From contig CANDCP010000003.1 of assembly GCA_947383215.1 (NCBI GenBank), positions 62,001 to 126,000 on the forward strand: a stretch of DNA of 64,000 nt, in the 5' to 3' direction. The translations under genes were made by a program, and so were the position numbers. Numbering within the stretch: the first letter of the stretch is position 1; the number at the start of each line of letters is the position of its first letter. Positions 1-8,176 of the stretch are shown here, piece by piece. The stretch is from an uncultured Roseburia sp. (GTDB lineage Bacteria; Bacillota; Clostridia; Lachnospirales; Lachnospiraceae). Below the pieces are notes generated by a model. The model saw nothing but the letters and a program-made list of their open reading frames with translations, did not search any database and was not told the DNA's origin.

Positions 1-1026
1 ACACATAGACGCCTTAAAGCCTGTCACATTTGTAAGCGACAGCACCGGAATATCAAAAGCGTCACAGAAAGTGACAAACTCGGCCGCCTTATTGCAGCCC
101 TTTGCACTGAGAACGCTCTCAAAGCTCTCCGTCTTTTTCCCCTCTTCGTCGTATATCTCGCTGCAGTTGGCCACTGCCCCGACTGTCATACCGTTTAACC
201 GTATAAACCCAGTCACCATATCCTTCGCATAATTCGCTTTTGTCTCAAAAAAAGCATGTCCATCGCCCAATTCCGACAACACATAGCGCGGATCGCCTTT
301 CATCGCGTCCATGCTTTCACACACACGGTTCAAATCGTCCTCACAGTCCTCATAGCGCCCGTTCTCCGTATTGTCTGACGGAAGCAGACATACCAACTCC
401 CGGATGGACGAAAACATCTCATCCTCCGTACCGATTCCATCAATGATTCCTGTATTTTCGCTTTGGAATAAGGCTTTTGAAGAATCGCATTTCTCAATGC
501 GGTTACCGTCGATTGCGTTTGGAGAGTTTATGAACATTCTGCCGGATTCGGCTTCCATAAATGTAAAATCGCTTAATCCCGACACAACGGACAGACCGCC
601 CGCACATGTGCCGAAAACCGCACAAATCTGCGGAATAACGCCGGATGCCATCGCCTGCTTTTCAAAAATGATTCCGAGCGCGTCAAGCGCGTCTACCGAT
701 TCCTGAAGACGAACGCCCGCGCAGTCCAAAAATCCGATTACCGGCGCTCCCATTTTCATCGCCCGGTCATATACCGCCGCAATCTTTTTGGCGTGCATCT
801 CACCGATCGTCCCATTTAATACGGAAGCATCCTGACTGTATATAAATACCAGATTACTGTCGATCAGACCATGTCCCGTTATCACGCCGTCCGACGGGGT
901 ATCGATATTTCCCAGATTAAAATCCGTACTTCTCGCCGTAACCAGAGAACCGATTTCCATAAAGCTGCTCTCATCCAGCAGCCTTGCGATTCTCTGTCTT
1001 GCTAAGTTGTTCTCTTTGTTGCTCAT
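1..1026 (-). CDS. Carboxyltransferase subunit (acyl-CoA carboxylase/decarboxylase family), 3' end outside window
   Basis: Reading the minus strand from ATG at 1026 gives an open frame to the left edge (342 codons, no stop). It begins MSNKENNLARQRIARLLDE. Family hallmarks are the glycine-rich oxyanion-hole stretch FGTCAGGLSVVSGLSDF and, near the edge, TNVTGF at the place of the usual DVPGF. Such subunits move CO2 between carboxybiotin and an acyl-CoA or oxo-acid. In Clostridia they occur in acetyl/propionyl-CoA carboxylases and in sodium-pumping methylmalonyl-CoA decarboxylases. The substrate cannot be fixed without the downstream biotin/OadG-type genes, which lie outside the window. A GGAGGG site lies 9 nt before the ATG, and a near-consensus promoter lies upstream. 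Confidence 0.85.
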   Translation of the reverse strand, partial: MSNKENNLARQRIARLLDESSFMEIGSLVTARSTDFNLGNIDTPSDGVITGHGLIDSNLVFIYSQDASVLNGTIGEMHAKKIAAVYDRAMKMGAPVIGFLDCAGVRLQESVDALDALGIIFEKQAMASGVIPQICAVFGTCAGGLSVVSGLSDFTFMEAESGRMFINSPNAIDGNRIEKCDSSKALFQSENTGIIDGIGTEDEMFSSIRELVCLLPSDNTENGRYEDCEDDLNRVCESMDAMKGDPRYVLSELGDGHAFFETKANYAKDMVTGFIRLNGMTVGAVANCSEIYDEEGKKTESFESVLSAKGCNKAAEFVTFCDAFDIPVLSLTNVTGFKASMC

Positions 1027-1078
1027 TTCTCTTAGCCCTCCATCTATTTTAGAAAAATTAAAAAATTTCGCTATCGTA

Positions 1079-1107
1079 ATTGTATTACAATTATCTTTCT
1101 TTTTCAA
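1079..1107 (-). promoter_or_regulatory. SigA-type promoter of the carboxyltransferase gene
   Basis: On the minus strand, -35 TTGAAA (1107-1102), a 17-nt spacer and -10 TACAAT (1084-1079). The ATG is about 50 nt downstream, so the leader is short. Confidence 0.7.
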
Positions 1108-1150
1108 TAGCAAATTGTTAATTTTTTCACCAGCATATCAAACTCCGCCG

Positions 1151-2416
1151 TCACAGAAAAAATCTCTGAAAAATGCGTTCCATCCCCCACGGGAAATCAT
1201 ACTTTTTCACGTTGTTTTTACATACGATTTTTTCTCTTTTTATAACCTCTTCCCCAATTTTATATTCCACCGTTCCGACAACCGTTCCCTTTTTTACCGG
1301 CGCGTTTATTTCTTCCTCACAAGTGTATTCCACGGTAAAGTCCTCGTCCCGCCGCAGAAGAAATTTATCGCAATTTTCCTCCCCCGCTTCCTCAACGGTC
1401 TCTACCTCCACCTCGCAGCGCCTCGAAAAATCGTCTGTCCATGCGTCCCGGACGATGATCTTCTCCGGAAGTCCCGCGGACGCTTTCCTTTCGGAGACAA
1501 GCCCCGGTTCAAAGTAATCGATTCCGTACTGCATCAATTTTTTTGTATCTGACCATTTGTAGGTCTTGTTATTCGGCCATCCGCAGCCAAGCAGCGCAAC
1601 GACATACGTCCTTTCATCTCTTCTGAGCGCGCCCACATAACAATATCCCGCATTCCCGGTAAAGCCGGTCTTTCCGCTCAGCGCTCCTTCCATCATATTT
1701 AAAAAGGCGTTATGGTTGTTGCAGGAAAAGCTTCTGTTCCCGCCGCCTACGCTCTGATGATCCTCCGTTTTCTGGTTGTGAAAGCTGTATGATGGCGTCC
1801 TTGTAATTTCCAAAAATTCTTCCCGCTTCGGCGATTTCAGGATACAATAGCTTAAAATTCGGGCCAAATCTTCCGCCGTAGTCCCGTGTTCGCCTCCGTC
1901 GTCCGATGCATCCAGGCCGTTTGGCGTCACAAAATGCGTATCCTTACACCCGATTTCTACGGCCTTTTTATTCATCATTGCCGCAAAATTTTCCACGCTC
2001 CCCCCCACATGCTCCGCAATCGCAACCGCCGAGTCATTGTGCGATTCCAACATCAGGGAATAACACAAATCCCGAAGAAAATACTGCTCTCCCGTATTGA
2101 TGTTCAGCTGTACGTCCGGCTGTCTCGCCGCGTACTCTGATACGGTTACAAGATCGTCAAGGTTTGCGTTTTCCAATGTCACAATCAGCGTCATCGTCTT
2201 TGTCGTACTTGCATTCGCACGTTTCTCCTGCGCATTTTTTGAAAACAAAACACGCCCTGACTCGGCATCCATTAGACACGCCGACAGAGCGTACAAATTG
2301 TCAGGCTCCTCTATCGCCGTCTCCGTCGTCTCCGCGTACACAATAACCGGAACCAAGAACTGTAATAAAACCAGGGCTGACAGCAACAGAACAAATCGGG
2401 ATAAAGAATGTTTCAT
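1151..2416 (-). CDS. D-alanyl-D-alanine carboxypeptidase (PBP5/DacB-DacF type), secreted
   Basis: 421 aa from ATG 2416, chosen because AGGTGG precedes it and a clean signal peptide follows (hydrophobic to about residue 28, cut near VYA-ET). The peptidase S11 motifs are in order: S70-T-T-K73, S125-H-N127 and K249-T-G251. A C-terminal beta-rich domain (about residues 305-395) and an amphipathic C-terminal end that could anchor it at the membrane follow. The enzyme removes the terminal D-Ala from peptidoglycan stem peptides outside the cell. The gene follows scpA-scpB, as dacB does in Bacillus subtilis apart from one intervening gene there, which suggests a sporulation-cortex or general wall role. 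It is a paralogue of the split gene at 4971/8191. Confidence 0.9.
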   Translation of the reverse strand: MKHSLSRFVLLLSALVLLQFLVPVIVYAETTETAIEEPDNLYALSACLMDAESGRVLFSKNAQEKRANASTTKTMTLIVTLENANLDDLVTVSEYAARQPDVQLNINTGEQYFLRDLCYSLMLESHNDSAVAIAEHVGGSVENFAAMMNKKAVEIGCKDTHFVTPNGLDASDDGGEHGTTAEDLARILSYCILKSPKREEFLEITRTPSYSFHNQKTEDHQSVGGGNRSFSCNNHNAFLNMMEGALSGKTGFTGNAGYCYVGALRRDERTYVVALLGCGWPNNKTYKWSDTKKLMQYGIDYFEPGLVSERKASAGLPEKIIVRDAWTDDFSRRCEVEVETVEEAGEENCDKFLLRRDEDFTVEYTCEEEINAPVKKGTVVGTVEYKIGEEVIKREKIVCKNNVKKYDFPWGMERIFQRFFL

Positions 2417-2515
2417 ACTTCCACCTGAAAAATTAAGTTGTTTTATCCTATTCATGAAAAAACAAAAAAATGACGCCGGAAACGGATTCTTCTCCTCAAA
2501 CGTCATTTTATCTCT

Positions 2516-3091
2516 CTACACTTCAACGTGTAATTCGGCATTCGCCTCTTCTTCCGCCTGGTGCTTAAACTCCTCGATCTGATCCGCCGCCAGCGTCGGA
2601 AGCTCGTCGATAGAGTGTACGCCGAAGCTGCGCAAAAATTCCTCGGTCGTTCCAAATAACATCGGCCGTCCGGGAGCATCCAGACGCCCGATCTCACAGA
2701 CAAGACGATATTCTACCAGCTTGCTGACCGCATGGTCGCAGGATACCCCGCGTATTTTTTCAATCTCCGCTTTCGTAATCGGCTGCTTATACGCGATAAT
2801 TGAGAGCGTTTCCAGCAACACATCCGTAAGAACCCGCTTTTTCGGCTGTTTCGCGATACGAATCAAATACTCGTACATTTCGCTTTTGGTACACATCTGA
2901 TAGGCGCCGTCAAGCTCCATAATCTGCACGCCGTAGTCCTCCGATTGGTAGCGCTCCATCAGGTTTTCTATATATTTTTTTGCAATTTTCTTATCTAAAT
3001 CTAACGCGGCCGCAAGCCTCTCAAGTTCTACGGATTCGCCCATCGTAAAAAGAATCGCCTCAATCGCGGCTTCATAATTGATATTTTCCAT
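2516..3091 (-). CDS. scpB: Segregation and condensation protein B
   Basis: 191 aa. Winged-helix protein that bridges the kleisin ScpA and SMC in the bacterial condensin, which organises and segregates the chromosome. Recognised from the N-terminal EAAIEAILFTMGESVEL and the conserved LSIIAYKQPITKAEIEKIRG and GRPMLFGTTEEFL segments. The length is normal. It starts 25 nt after scpA in the same operon. The acidic C-terminal tail (EEFKHQAEEEANAE) is common in Clostridia. Confidence 0.95.
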   Translation of the reverse strand: MENINYEAAIEAILFTMGESVELERLAAALDLDKKIAKKYIENLMERYQSEDYGVQIMELDGAYQMCTKSEMYEYLIRIAKQPKKRVLTDVLLETLSIIAYKQPITKAEIEKIRGVSCDHAVSKLVEYRLVCEIGRLDAPGRPMLFGTTEEFLRSFGVHSIDELPTLAADQIEEFKHQAEEEANAELHVEV

Positions 3092-3116
3092 GATTCAACC
3101 CTTTAATCAGATTTTT

Positions 3117-3869
3117 CTACGCTGCAATTTTGGACTCAATCTGGATATCGTCAAAAATACGATCCTGAGTAATCGTTATCTTACTTCCTTTCATCAGCTC
3201 CAAAATCGCCAGAAACGTCACAATAATTTCCATCTTACTGCTCTGCGCCTCTAACAGGCTTCGAAAGCTAAAACGCGGATGACATTTTGCGTACTCAAGC
3301 AAATATGACATCTTATCGGAAAGAGAAACCTCTTCCCGCTCAATTTTTCCAAACTTTGAGCGCACAGGATCGATCTTTTCCTCCTGCCGCCGCATAACAC
3401 TCTGAAAAATCCGGTTCAGCCTGCCAAGCGTTACGTCCGCCATCAGTTCCTGTAAATTCACGGGCTCCTCGTAAGCCGCGACCTCCTTTGGAATCGTAGG
3501 CGCTTTAAAGAGAATTTTCTGCGCGTCGATCTGGCGATCCTTCAGTTCATAGGCCATACATTTATACATCTTATATTCGAGGAGCTGCGCGACGAGCTGC
3601 GCACGCGGATCTTCCGTCTCCCCGTCTTCCCCGGCCTCCTGTCTGGGAAGAAGCATTTTAGATTTAATATCGAGCAGCGTAGCGGCCATAACGAGGAACT
3701 CGCTCATCACATTTAAATCCTGGCGTTTCATCTCTCTGATATATTCCATATACTGATTCGTAATCTCCACAATCGGAATATCATAAATATTCACTTTGTT
3801 TTTATCCAGCAGATGAAGGAGCAGATCAAGCGGCCCTTCAAATATCTGAAGCTTTACGGTCAGTTCCAT
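3117..3869 (-). CDS. scpA: Segregation and condensation protein A (kleisin)
   Basis: 250 aa. Kleisin subunit linking SMC heads with ScpB. The N-terminal FEGPLDLLLHLLDKNKVNIYDIPI is the family signature. The C-terminal winged helix (VTFLAILELMKGSKITITQ) is the part that contacts the SMC head. An acidic linker, about residues 80-90, lies between them. An A/T-rich leader of about 150 nt separates it from the upstream metallophosphoesterase gene. Confidence 0.95.
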   Translation of the reverse strand: MELTVKLQIFEGPLDLLLHLLDKNKVNIYDIPIVEITNQYMEYIREMKRQDLNVMSEFLVMAATLLDIKSKMLLPRQEAGEDGETEDPRAQLVAQLLEYKMYKCMAYELKDRQIDAQKILFKAPTIPKEVAAYEEPVNLQELMADVTLGRLNRIFQSVMRRQEEKIDPVRSKFGKIEREEVSLSDKMSYLLEYAKCHPRFSFRSLLEAQSSKMEIIVTFLAILELMKGSKITITQDRIFDDIQIESKIAA

Positions 3870-3999
3870 TTTATTTTCCTCACCTTTTTAAAAATGAATG
3901 ATGCGCAACAAAATTCATTTTACCTTGTGCGGACAAAAATAGCAAGATAAAATTTGACGGAATCTTTTCGCAGACGCCGGACACAGTCCGGCAGAACCC

Positions 4000-4025
4000 C
4001 TAGCTCAATGAAACCATTGAGCTAG
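4000..4025. terminator. Inverted repeat at the end of the metallophosphoesterase gene
   Basis: Perfect 11-bp arms, CTAGCTCAATG (4000-4010) and its complement (4015-4025), overlap the stop codon. A second hairpin with arms GCCGGAC/GTCCGGC follows at 3976-3992. Neither has a convincing U-tract, so termination is plausible but unproven. Confidence 0.4.
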
Positions 4026-4882
4026 ACGGGCGGCCGCAAATGTATCGCCGCAAGCTCCGCACGGTCGAAGATTCGAATATGAAACGTATGCGTCCCAAGC
4101 CCTTTGCTTACGATCGCCGTACTGTTATCTATCTGAAACTGTCCGGCGTCGTATTTTGGAAAAAACTGAAACTGCGGCGATATAATACTTCCGACATGCG
4201 GAATACGGATCAAGCCGCCATGCGTATGCCCGGAAACAATCAAATCCGCACCCCAAGCCGCATAATCTTCACAAAACATCGGATTATGCGCAAGCAGTAT
4301 GCTAAACCGGCCTTTTTCGGGCTCCCCGTCAAAAACCTGCTCCAGATAACGCTTCGGAAGCGGGACGACCTTTCCCTTTGCGTAACAGTCGAGTGGAATT
4401 TCCAGCCCGTATATCTGCAAGGTATTGTCGTTTACTTCCACCGATTCGTTTTGATTATTCAAAATCCGCACCCCTAGCTTTTCCACTTCGCCCCGGTAGG
4501 CAAGATACGTCTCATAATATTGGGACTCGGGAAGTTCTACCCTGCTCTCATGGTTTCCGTTTGAAAAATACACAGGGGCAATTTTGCTAAGCTCGCGAAA
4601 AAAGTCAAGCGCAACCTGATATCGGTCCGTATAGGCGCTTACAATCATATCTCCCGGCACTAAAATCAAATCCGGCTCTTCCCTCTTTGCGGCCTCAACC
4701 AGCCTTTCATTCTTCTCCCCGTAAGGATGACAGTGGTAATCCGACACCAGAAGCAATTTCACCGGAGCCTTTACCTTCGAAGAAGTCACAACATAATTTG
4801 TTACCTTAAATTTTTTCAGCTCCTGCCTCTGCCAGAGGATATAGCACAATGTCAAAATTATTATAAGAATGACGATTTTCAT
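4022..4882 (-). CDS. Membrane-anchored metallophosphoesterase (YkuE/YaeI-like)
   Basis: 286 aa. One N-terminal transmembrane segment (residues 2-16) followed by a calcineurin-like domain with all metal-binding blocks in order: VSDYHCH, PGDM, NGNHES, LAHNP and SGHTHGG. The family members that resemble it (YkuE, YaeI) act at the membrane or cell surface, and some hydrolyse lipid-linked diphosphates or UDP-sugars. The substrate cannot be told from sequence. It is the first gene of the run towards scpA but is separated from it by hairpins. Confidence 0.85.
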   Translation of the reverse strand: MKIVILIIILTLCYILWQRQELKKFKVTNYVVTSSKVKAPVKLLLVSDYHCHPYGEKNERLVEAAKREEPDLILVPGDMIVSAYTDRYQVALDFFRELSKIAPVYFSNGNHESRVELPESQYYETYLAYRGEVEKLGVRILNNQNESVEVNDNTLQIYGLEIPLDCYAKGKVVPLPKRYLEQVFDGEPEKGRFSILLAHNPMFCEDYAAWGADLIVSGHTHGGLIRIPHVGSIISPQFQFFPKYDAGQFQIDNSTAIVSKGLGTHTFHIRIFDRAELAAIHLRPPV

Positions 4883-4913
4883 TATTTAAAATCCTTTCTT
4901 CTCTCAGTTCGCG

Positions 4914-4922
4914 CATAATATA
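4914..4922 (+). promoter_or_regulatory. Possible sporulation-type -10 element before the split dac gene
   Basis: CATAATATA fits the SigK -10 form CATANNNTA and partly the SigE/F/G -10 forms, about 50 nt before the ATG at 4971. I could not find a good matching -35, so this is only a hint. Confidence 0.25.
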
Positions 4923-4970
4923 CAAGTTCTCCCTCTAAAATAGAAGTAGAATCCTTCTCGGAGGTAAATT

Positions 4971-5465
4971 ATGCAGCTTTTACTATCCTTTTTTCTCAGC
5001 TTTTCCCTGATCGTTTCGACACCGGCCGTTTTCTTCACAGGTGAAACCGCAGGAACGGAAAGCACGGAAAACACAAATACGCCAAAGACCGCGGAAAATT
5101 CCGATACGGCCTCCAATCAGCCAAATCAAGCCGACCTTACACAGACGCTTGGTATTTCGGCGCCGCACGTTGTCCTTATGGAGGCCTCCACCGGAACAAT
5201 TATCTACGAAAAAGATTCCCACACCAGCCTTCACCCTGCAAGTATCACAAAAATTATGACTCTGATTTTAATATTTGATACGCTGGAAAAGGGAGCGATA
5301 CATCTCGAGGATACCGTAACCGTTTCCGAATACGCCGCAAGCATGGGCGGCTCCCAGGTCTTTTTAGAGCCAAATGAAACGCAGACCGTAGAGACGATGA
5401 TTAAATGCATCTCCATAGCCAGTGCAAACGACGCCTGTGTCGCATATACATATCGTAGACGCTAA
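4971..5465 (+). pseudogene. D-Ala-D-Ala carboxypeptidase, 5' half of a gene split by a recombinase element
   Basis: ATG 4971 follows a GGAGGT site at 7-nt spacing. The frame encodes a signal peptide, an Asn/Thr-rich linker (about residues 25-58) and the N-terminal part of an S11 peptidase: catalytic S91-I-T-K94 and S151-A-N153. After A158 the homology stops abruptly and seven foreign codons lead to a stop. The missing part, including KTG, begins at 8191. Joining codon A158 (5442-5443 plus 8190) to M159 (8191) restores a continuous 417-aa protein (SANDACVA-MAEHIAG), which matches intact family members across the joint. It is marked as a pseudogene only because it is interrupted in this DNA. 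It may be functional after excision. Confidence 0.9.
5434..5443 (+). repeat. Left core repeat (attL) of the element
   Basis: CCTGTGTCGC, identical to 8180-8189. On the element side it is followed by the arm CATATACATATCGTAGAC (5443-5460), which mirrors the right arm. The recombinase stop codon lies inside this end, only 19-21 nt from the core repeat. Confidence 0.8.
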
Positions 5466-7060
5466 CTCTCATTTGGATTTTGAAATCTGTAATAGATCGT
5501 AAGCGAACCGTCACTGCTTACTTCTATTTTCTCAATCAGCTCCAAAGCCACATCTCTTGTCAGTTTTTTAATATTCATATAATTTTTAAAATCCTTTGTC
5601 CATCCGTCAGATCGAACAGCCCGTTCTTGACCGAAATTGATTTTATCGTTCATCACATGCTGCTGCCGCCGCAATTCCCTGATTTCATTATCATAATCCG
5701 AACGATACTTTATGTACTCCTCTTTTGAAATCAAATCTTCCATATAACTGTCATACGTTTTTCTCTTCAATTTTTCTACTTTTTCCATACGCCTTTGAAT
5801 ACTCTCAAGCTGTATTTCATCGTAATTTTTGTTTTCACCGCAAACCCGCATCTTTTTTAACTCGTCGATCTCTTCCTCTCTCAGAATTTTTTTCGCCTCG
5901 CTCTTTATAGAGCATAATACAGCCTCCTCCAAATCTTCTATATCGACGCTGTGGCTTTCGCAGAACCGCTTCCCCTGCGTTTTATACGTTTTGCAGATAT
6001 ACCCCGTAAATCCTTTTTCTCCGCGTCTCGCATATTTCCTCGACATGGCGTGTTTACAGTCGGCACAATAAACAATCCCGGAAAAAACGCCGTTTGCCTC
6101 CATGGAACCGACGCTTCTTGTGCGGCTTTTTTGCAGTCTTTGCACCGTATCAAAGACTTCCTGTTCAATGATTGGATCATGGGTGTTTTTTACAATAATC
6201 CACCGTTCTCTCGGAAGTATTTTTTTCTTTTTATCCTTATAAGATACGGTATTTACTTTGTTCTGAATCAAGTGGCCCAAATAAGTTTCATTATTCAAAA
6301 TTGTATGAATTGTCTGGTAGGACCATGTTTTTGTTGTCTCTATCTCCCTGGAATTATGATATTTTTCACCTAATACTTCTCTTTTATACAGAGTTGGAAT
6401 CTGTACTCCCTCCGAAGACAGTATCGCTCCTATTTTCGTCTTCCCGTATCCGGACAAATACAATTGATAGATTCTTTTTACAACCTGCGCAGCATATTCA
6501 TCAATGACCAAATGATTATGATTCCCGGGGTCTTTTTTATATCCGTACGGACAGGAAGAGCCTAAAAACTGCCCGTTCTTCATTTTTGCCCTGAAAGAAC
6601 TGCGGATATTCTTAGACAAATCCTCACAATACCACTCGTTTACAAGCCCGTTAATCTGCCTGCTCTTCTTATTGTCTTCATTATCTGTATCCACCCCGTC
6701 TACAACGCCAATAAAACGGATACCAAGGTTCGGCAGGTCATGATGTAAATATTTTTCAATATGCTCCATATTTCTTGAAAATCTTGATTGTGTCTTTGCA
6801 ATTATAATATCAAATTGTCCCAATTTCGCATCCATCATCATCTTTTCAAAGTCCGGCCTGTTGTCATACAGCCCGCTCTCATCGTCATCCGAATATACTT
6901 TTATAATTTTAAACTTATGCGCCAGGGCATAGTCCGTCAATAAAAGCCTTTGATTTTTTATGCTTGCGCTATCGTCTCCCCTGTTTACTTTGTCAATGTC
7001 TTCTTTACTCAACCTCAGATATAATACGGCACGATTTCCTTCCACTTTGCTTTGCTCCAA
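5462..7060 (-). CDS. Large serine recombinase (TnpX/TndX type)
   Basis: 532 aa if the TTG at 7060 is used. A GTG at 7045, with GGAG 9 nt before it, is an equally good start (527 aa). Order of domains: resolvase catalytic domain with the nucleophile in YLRLS (Ser18 from TTG) and the R-F-S-R-N block, then a recombinase DNA-binding domain (from about residue 165, SCPYGYKKDP). Next come a zinc ribbon with Cys pairs (CADC and, further on, CKTY...FCESH), a Lys/Glu-rich coiled coil (about 390-470) and a C-terminal DUF4368-like tail. It cuts and rejoins att sites through a phosphoserine link. No separate excisionase is visible. It is the only recombinase here and must drive integration and/or excision. 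Confidence 0.93.
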   Translation of the reverse strand: MEQSKVEGNRAVLYLRLSKEDIDKVNRGDDSASIKNQRLLLTDYALAHKFKIIKVYSDDDESGLYDNRPDFEKMMMDAKLGQFDIIIAKTQSRFSRNMEHIEKYLHHDLPNLGIRFIGVVDGVDTDNEDNKKSRQINGLVNEWYCEDLSKNIRSSFRAKMKNGQFLGSSCPYGYKKDPGNHNHLVIDEYAAQVVKRIYQLYLSGYGKTKIGAILSSEGVQIPTLYKREVLGEKYHNSREIETTKTWSYQTIHTILNNETYLGHLIQNKVNTVSYKDKKKKILPRERWIIVKNTHDPIIEQEVFDTVQRLQKSRTRSVGSMEANGVFSGIVYCADCKHAMSRKYARRGEKGFTGYICKTYKTQGKRFCESHSVDIEDLEEAVLCSIKSEAKKILREEEIDELKKMRVCGENKNYDEIQLESIQRRMEKVEKLKRKTYDSYMEDLISKEEYIKYRSDYDNEIRELRRQQHVMNDKINFGQERAVRSDGWTKDFKNYMNIKKLTRDVALELIEKIEVSSDGSLTIYYRFQNPNES

Positions 7061-7078
7061 TCGTATTTATTATATCCC

Positions 7079-7114
7079 TGTATCATGTACACTGTGGTTA
7101 TTATACATGATACA
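7079..7114. promoter_or_regulatory. Perfect 11-bp inverted repeat upstream of the recombinase (operator candidate)
   Basis: TGTATCATGTA (7079-7089) and TACATGATACA (7104-7114) with a 14-nt spacer, placed between the 33-aa ORF and the recombinase start. There is no U-tract, so it looks more like a protein-binding site than a terminator. A TATAAT-like box on the minus strand lies just downstream, near 7070-7075. Confidence 0.5.
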
Positions 7115-7125
7115 AGCCTCATTTT

Positions 7126-7227
7126 CTATTGTTTTATGCGTTTTATAATTAGATTTTTCATACAATCAACAAGCTTCTTATCTCCGTAAACTACGGTTAC
7201 CTTTATATTTTTTGTATCTTTTTCCAT
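7126..7227 (-). CDS. 33-aa small protein preceding the recombinase
   Basis: Short ORF starting MEKDTKNIKVTVVYGDKKLV and ending KRIKQ. A strong GGGAGGGG site lies just before the ATG. The middle forms a beta strand (KVTVVYG) and the end a basic helix. It reads in the same direction as the recombinase and ends 66-81 nt before it. The arrangement suggests a recombination-directionality or regulatory role, but no homology supports this from sequence alone. It could also be a leader peptide. Confidence 0.6.
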   Translation of the reverse strand: MEKDTKNIKVTVVYGDKKLVDCMKNLIIKRIKQ

Positions 7228-7330
7228 ATTTCCCCTCCCGTAATATTTTTTTCAATTTTATTCTGTATCCTGCCTGTCTTATTCATGATAAATCAATATT
7301 TTATCAAAACTTCACATGTTCCCCGCACAC

Positions 7331-7371
7331 AAAAAAGAACAGTTCTAAACCGTTAAGCCTATAACTGCTCT
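7331..7371 (-). terminator. Rho-independent terminator of the toxin-antitoxin pair
   Basis: On the minus strand, arms AGAGCAGTT and AACTGTTCT (9 pairs, one G-U) enclose an 18-nt loop and run straight into six T. It separates the toxin-antitoxin unit from the small ORF/recombinase unit. Confidence 0.65.
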
Positions 7372-7434
7372 CACACTGTCTTTTGGAACAAAGATCATCC
7401 ACGAACGCCGGACTCTGCCGCTCCTGCGAAAAAT

Positions 7435-7845
7435 TTATAAAAGTCTCATGAGTTCGTCCGGCTGGACCACTTTTACTCTTGATTCTATGAAATCGCCCGG
7501 ATTTCTCGTCACAATGTAATCCGCAATTTCTTCCAGCGCGCATTCTTCCTGCAAACCGTCCTCAAAATCTGAAAATTTCTCATTATCCAGCGCCGACACG
7601 ATTTTTTTCGCATTCAGCTCGGAAATACGAAATATGGAGCACAAATCTTTTAGCAAAGCGCGCCTTTCCTTCTGGCTGAAATCTTTTCTAAGGATGTAGA
7701 ACAAATTCGGAATGCTGTGGGCGGCAATAATACCCGTAATTTCTCTTTTTGCGCATTTTTCTAATATCCTTCTCCCATATTCGGCATAGGGCTCGCGATT
7801 GGCAATCACATCTATGAGAATATTTGTATCAACCAATATTACCAT
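7435..7845 (-). CDS. PIN-domain ribonuclease toxin (VapC-like)
   Basis: 136 aa from ATG 7845, chosen because GGGAGG precedes it and the PIN fold starts at once with MVILVDTNILIDV (first catalytic Asp in VDTN). Later acidic blocks (SDFEDGLQEECALE and the DYIVTRNPGDF end) fit the PIN active site. Toxins of this family cleave RNA, often tRNA. The start overlaps the end of the antitoxin gene by 17 nt, which implies coupled translation. Inside the element the pair probably acts as an addiction module that selects against loss of the element in growing cells (inference). Confidence 0.85.
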   Translation of the reverse strand: MVILVDTNILIDVIANREPYAEYGRRILEKCAKREITGIIAAHSIPNLFYILRKDFSQKERRALLKDLCSIFRISELNAKKIVSALDNEKFSDFEDGLQEECALEEIADYIVTRNPGDFIESRVKVVQPDELMRLL

Positions 7846-8071
7846 ATTTTTCCTCCCTTGCCTCCGCCAATTCCTGATCCTCTTCAAAGTCTTTCGGCAA
7901 TCTTCCTCTATATTTTAGTATATCCTGATATGCTGTCATTGCCCGCTCTCTATCCGTATTTTTCTTTGCGGTCATCTCTTCCAAATTCTGAAGGATATTG
8001 ATTACATAAAACATATCGTCATCCGGCATACGCTGAATCATTTCGACTGCCCGTTCCTTGATTCGTGTCAC
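7829..8071 (-). CDS. Antitoxin of the PIN toxin
   Basis: 80 aa from GTG 8071, preceded by AGGAG at 7 nt. The sequence has an N-terminal helical segment (IKERAVEMIQRMPDDDMFYVINILQNLE) and a charged C-terminal part (RLPKDFEEDQELAEAREEKYG), as in small Firmicutes antitoxins that pair with PIN proteins. It sits upstream of and overlaps the toxin, the usual order. The N-terminal half probably dimerises and binds the operator, and the C-terminal half masks the toxin. This division is inferred. Confidence 0.75.
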   Translation of the reverse strand: MTRIKERAVEMIQRMPDDDMFYVINILQNLEEMTAKKNTDRERAMTAYQDILKYRGRLPKDFEEDQELAEAREEKYGNIG

Positions 8072-8158
8072 TCAATCACTCCTTCCTTTTTATTTATCAT
8101 ACTGTATATCCTTACGCATTTCAATAAATTATTTCTTAAATACGCCCGCGTCTCTGCT

Positions 8159-8176
8159 GTCTACTATGTCTATATG
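8159..8176 (+). repeat. Right recombinase-binding arm, mirror of 5443-5460
   Basis: GTCTACTATGTCTATATG matches the complement of the left arm CATATACATATCGTAGAC at 14 of 18 positions. In the reconstructed circle the two arms flank 12 nt containing the crossover core. This gives a 48-bp near-symmetrical attP, the form expected for a serine integrase. Confidence 0.65.

Noticed and set aside
7304..7543. 79-aa minus-strand ORF in the element
   Set aside because: Overlaps the PIN toxin end in another frame and the toxin terminator, with no ribosome site.
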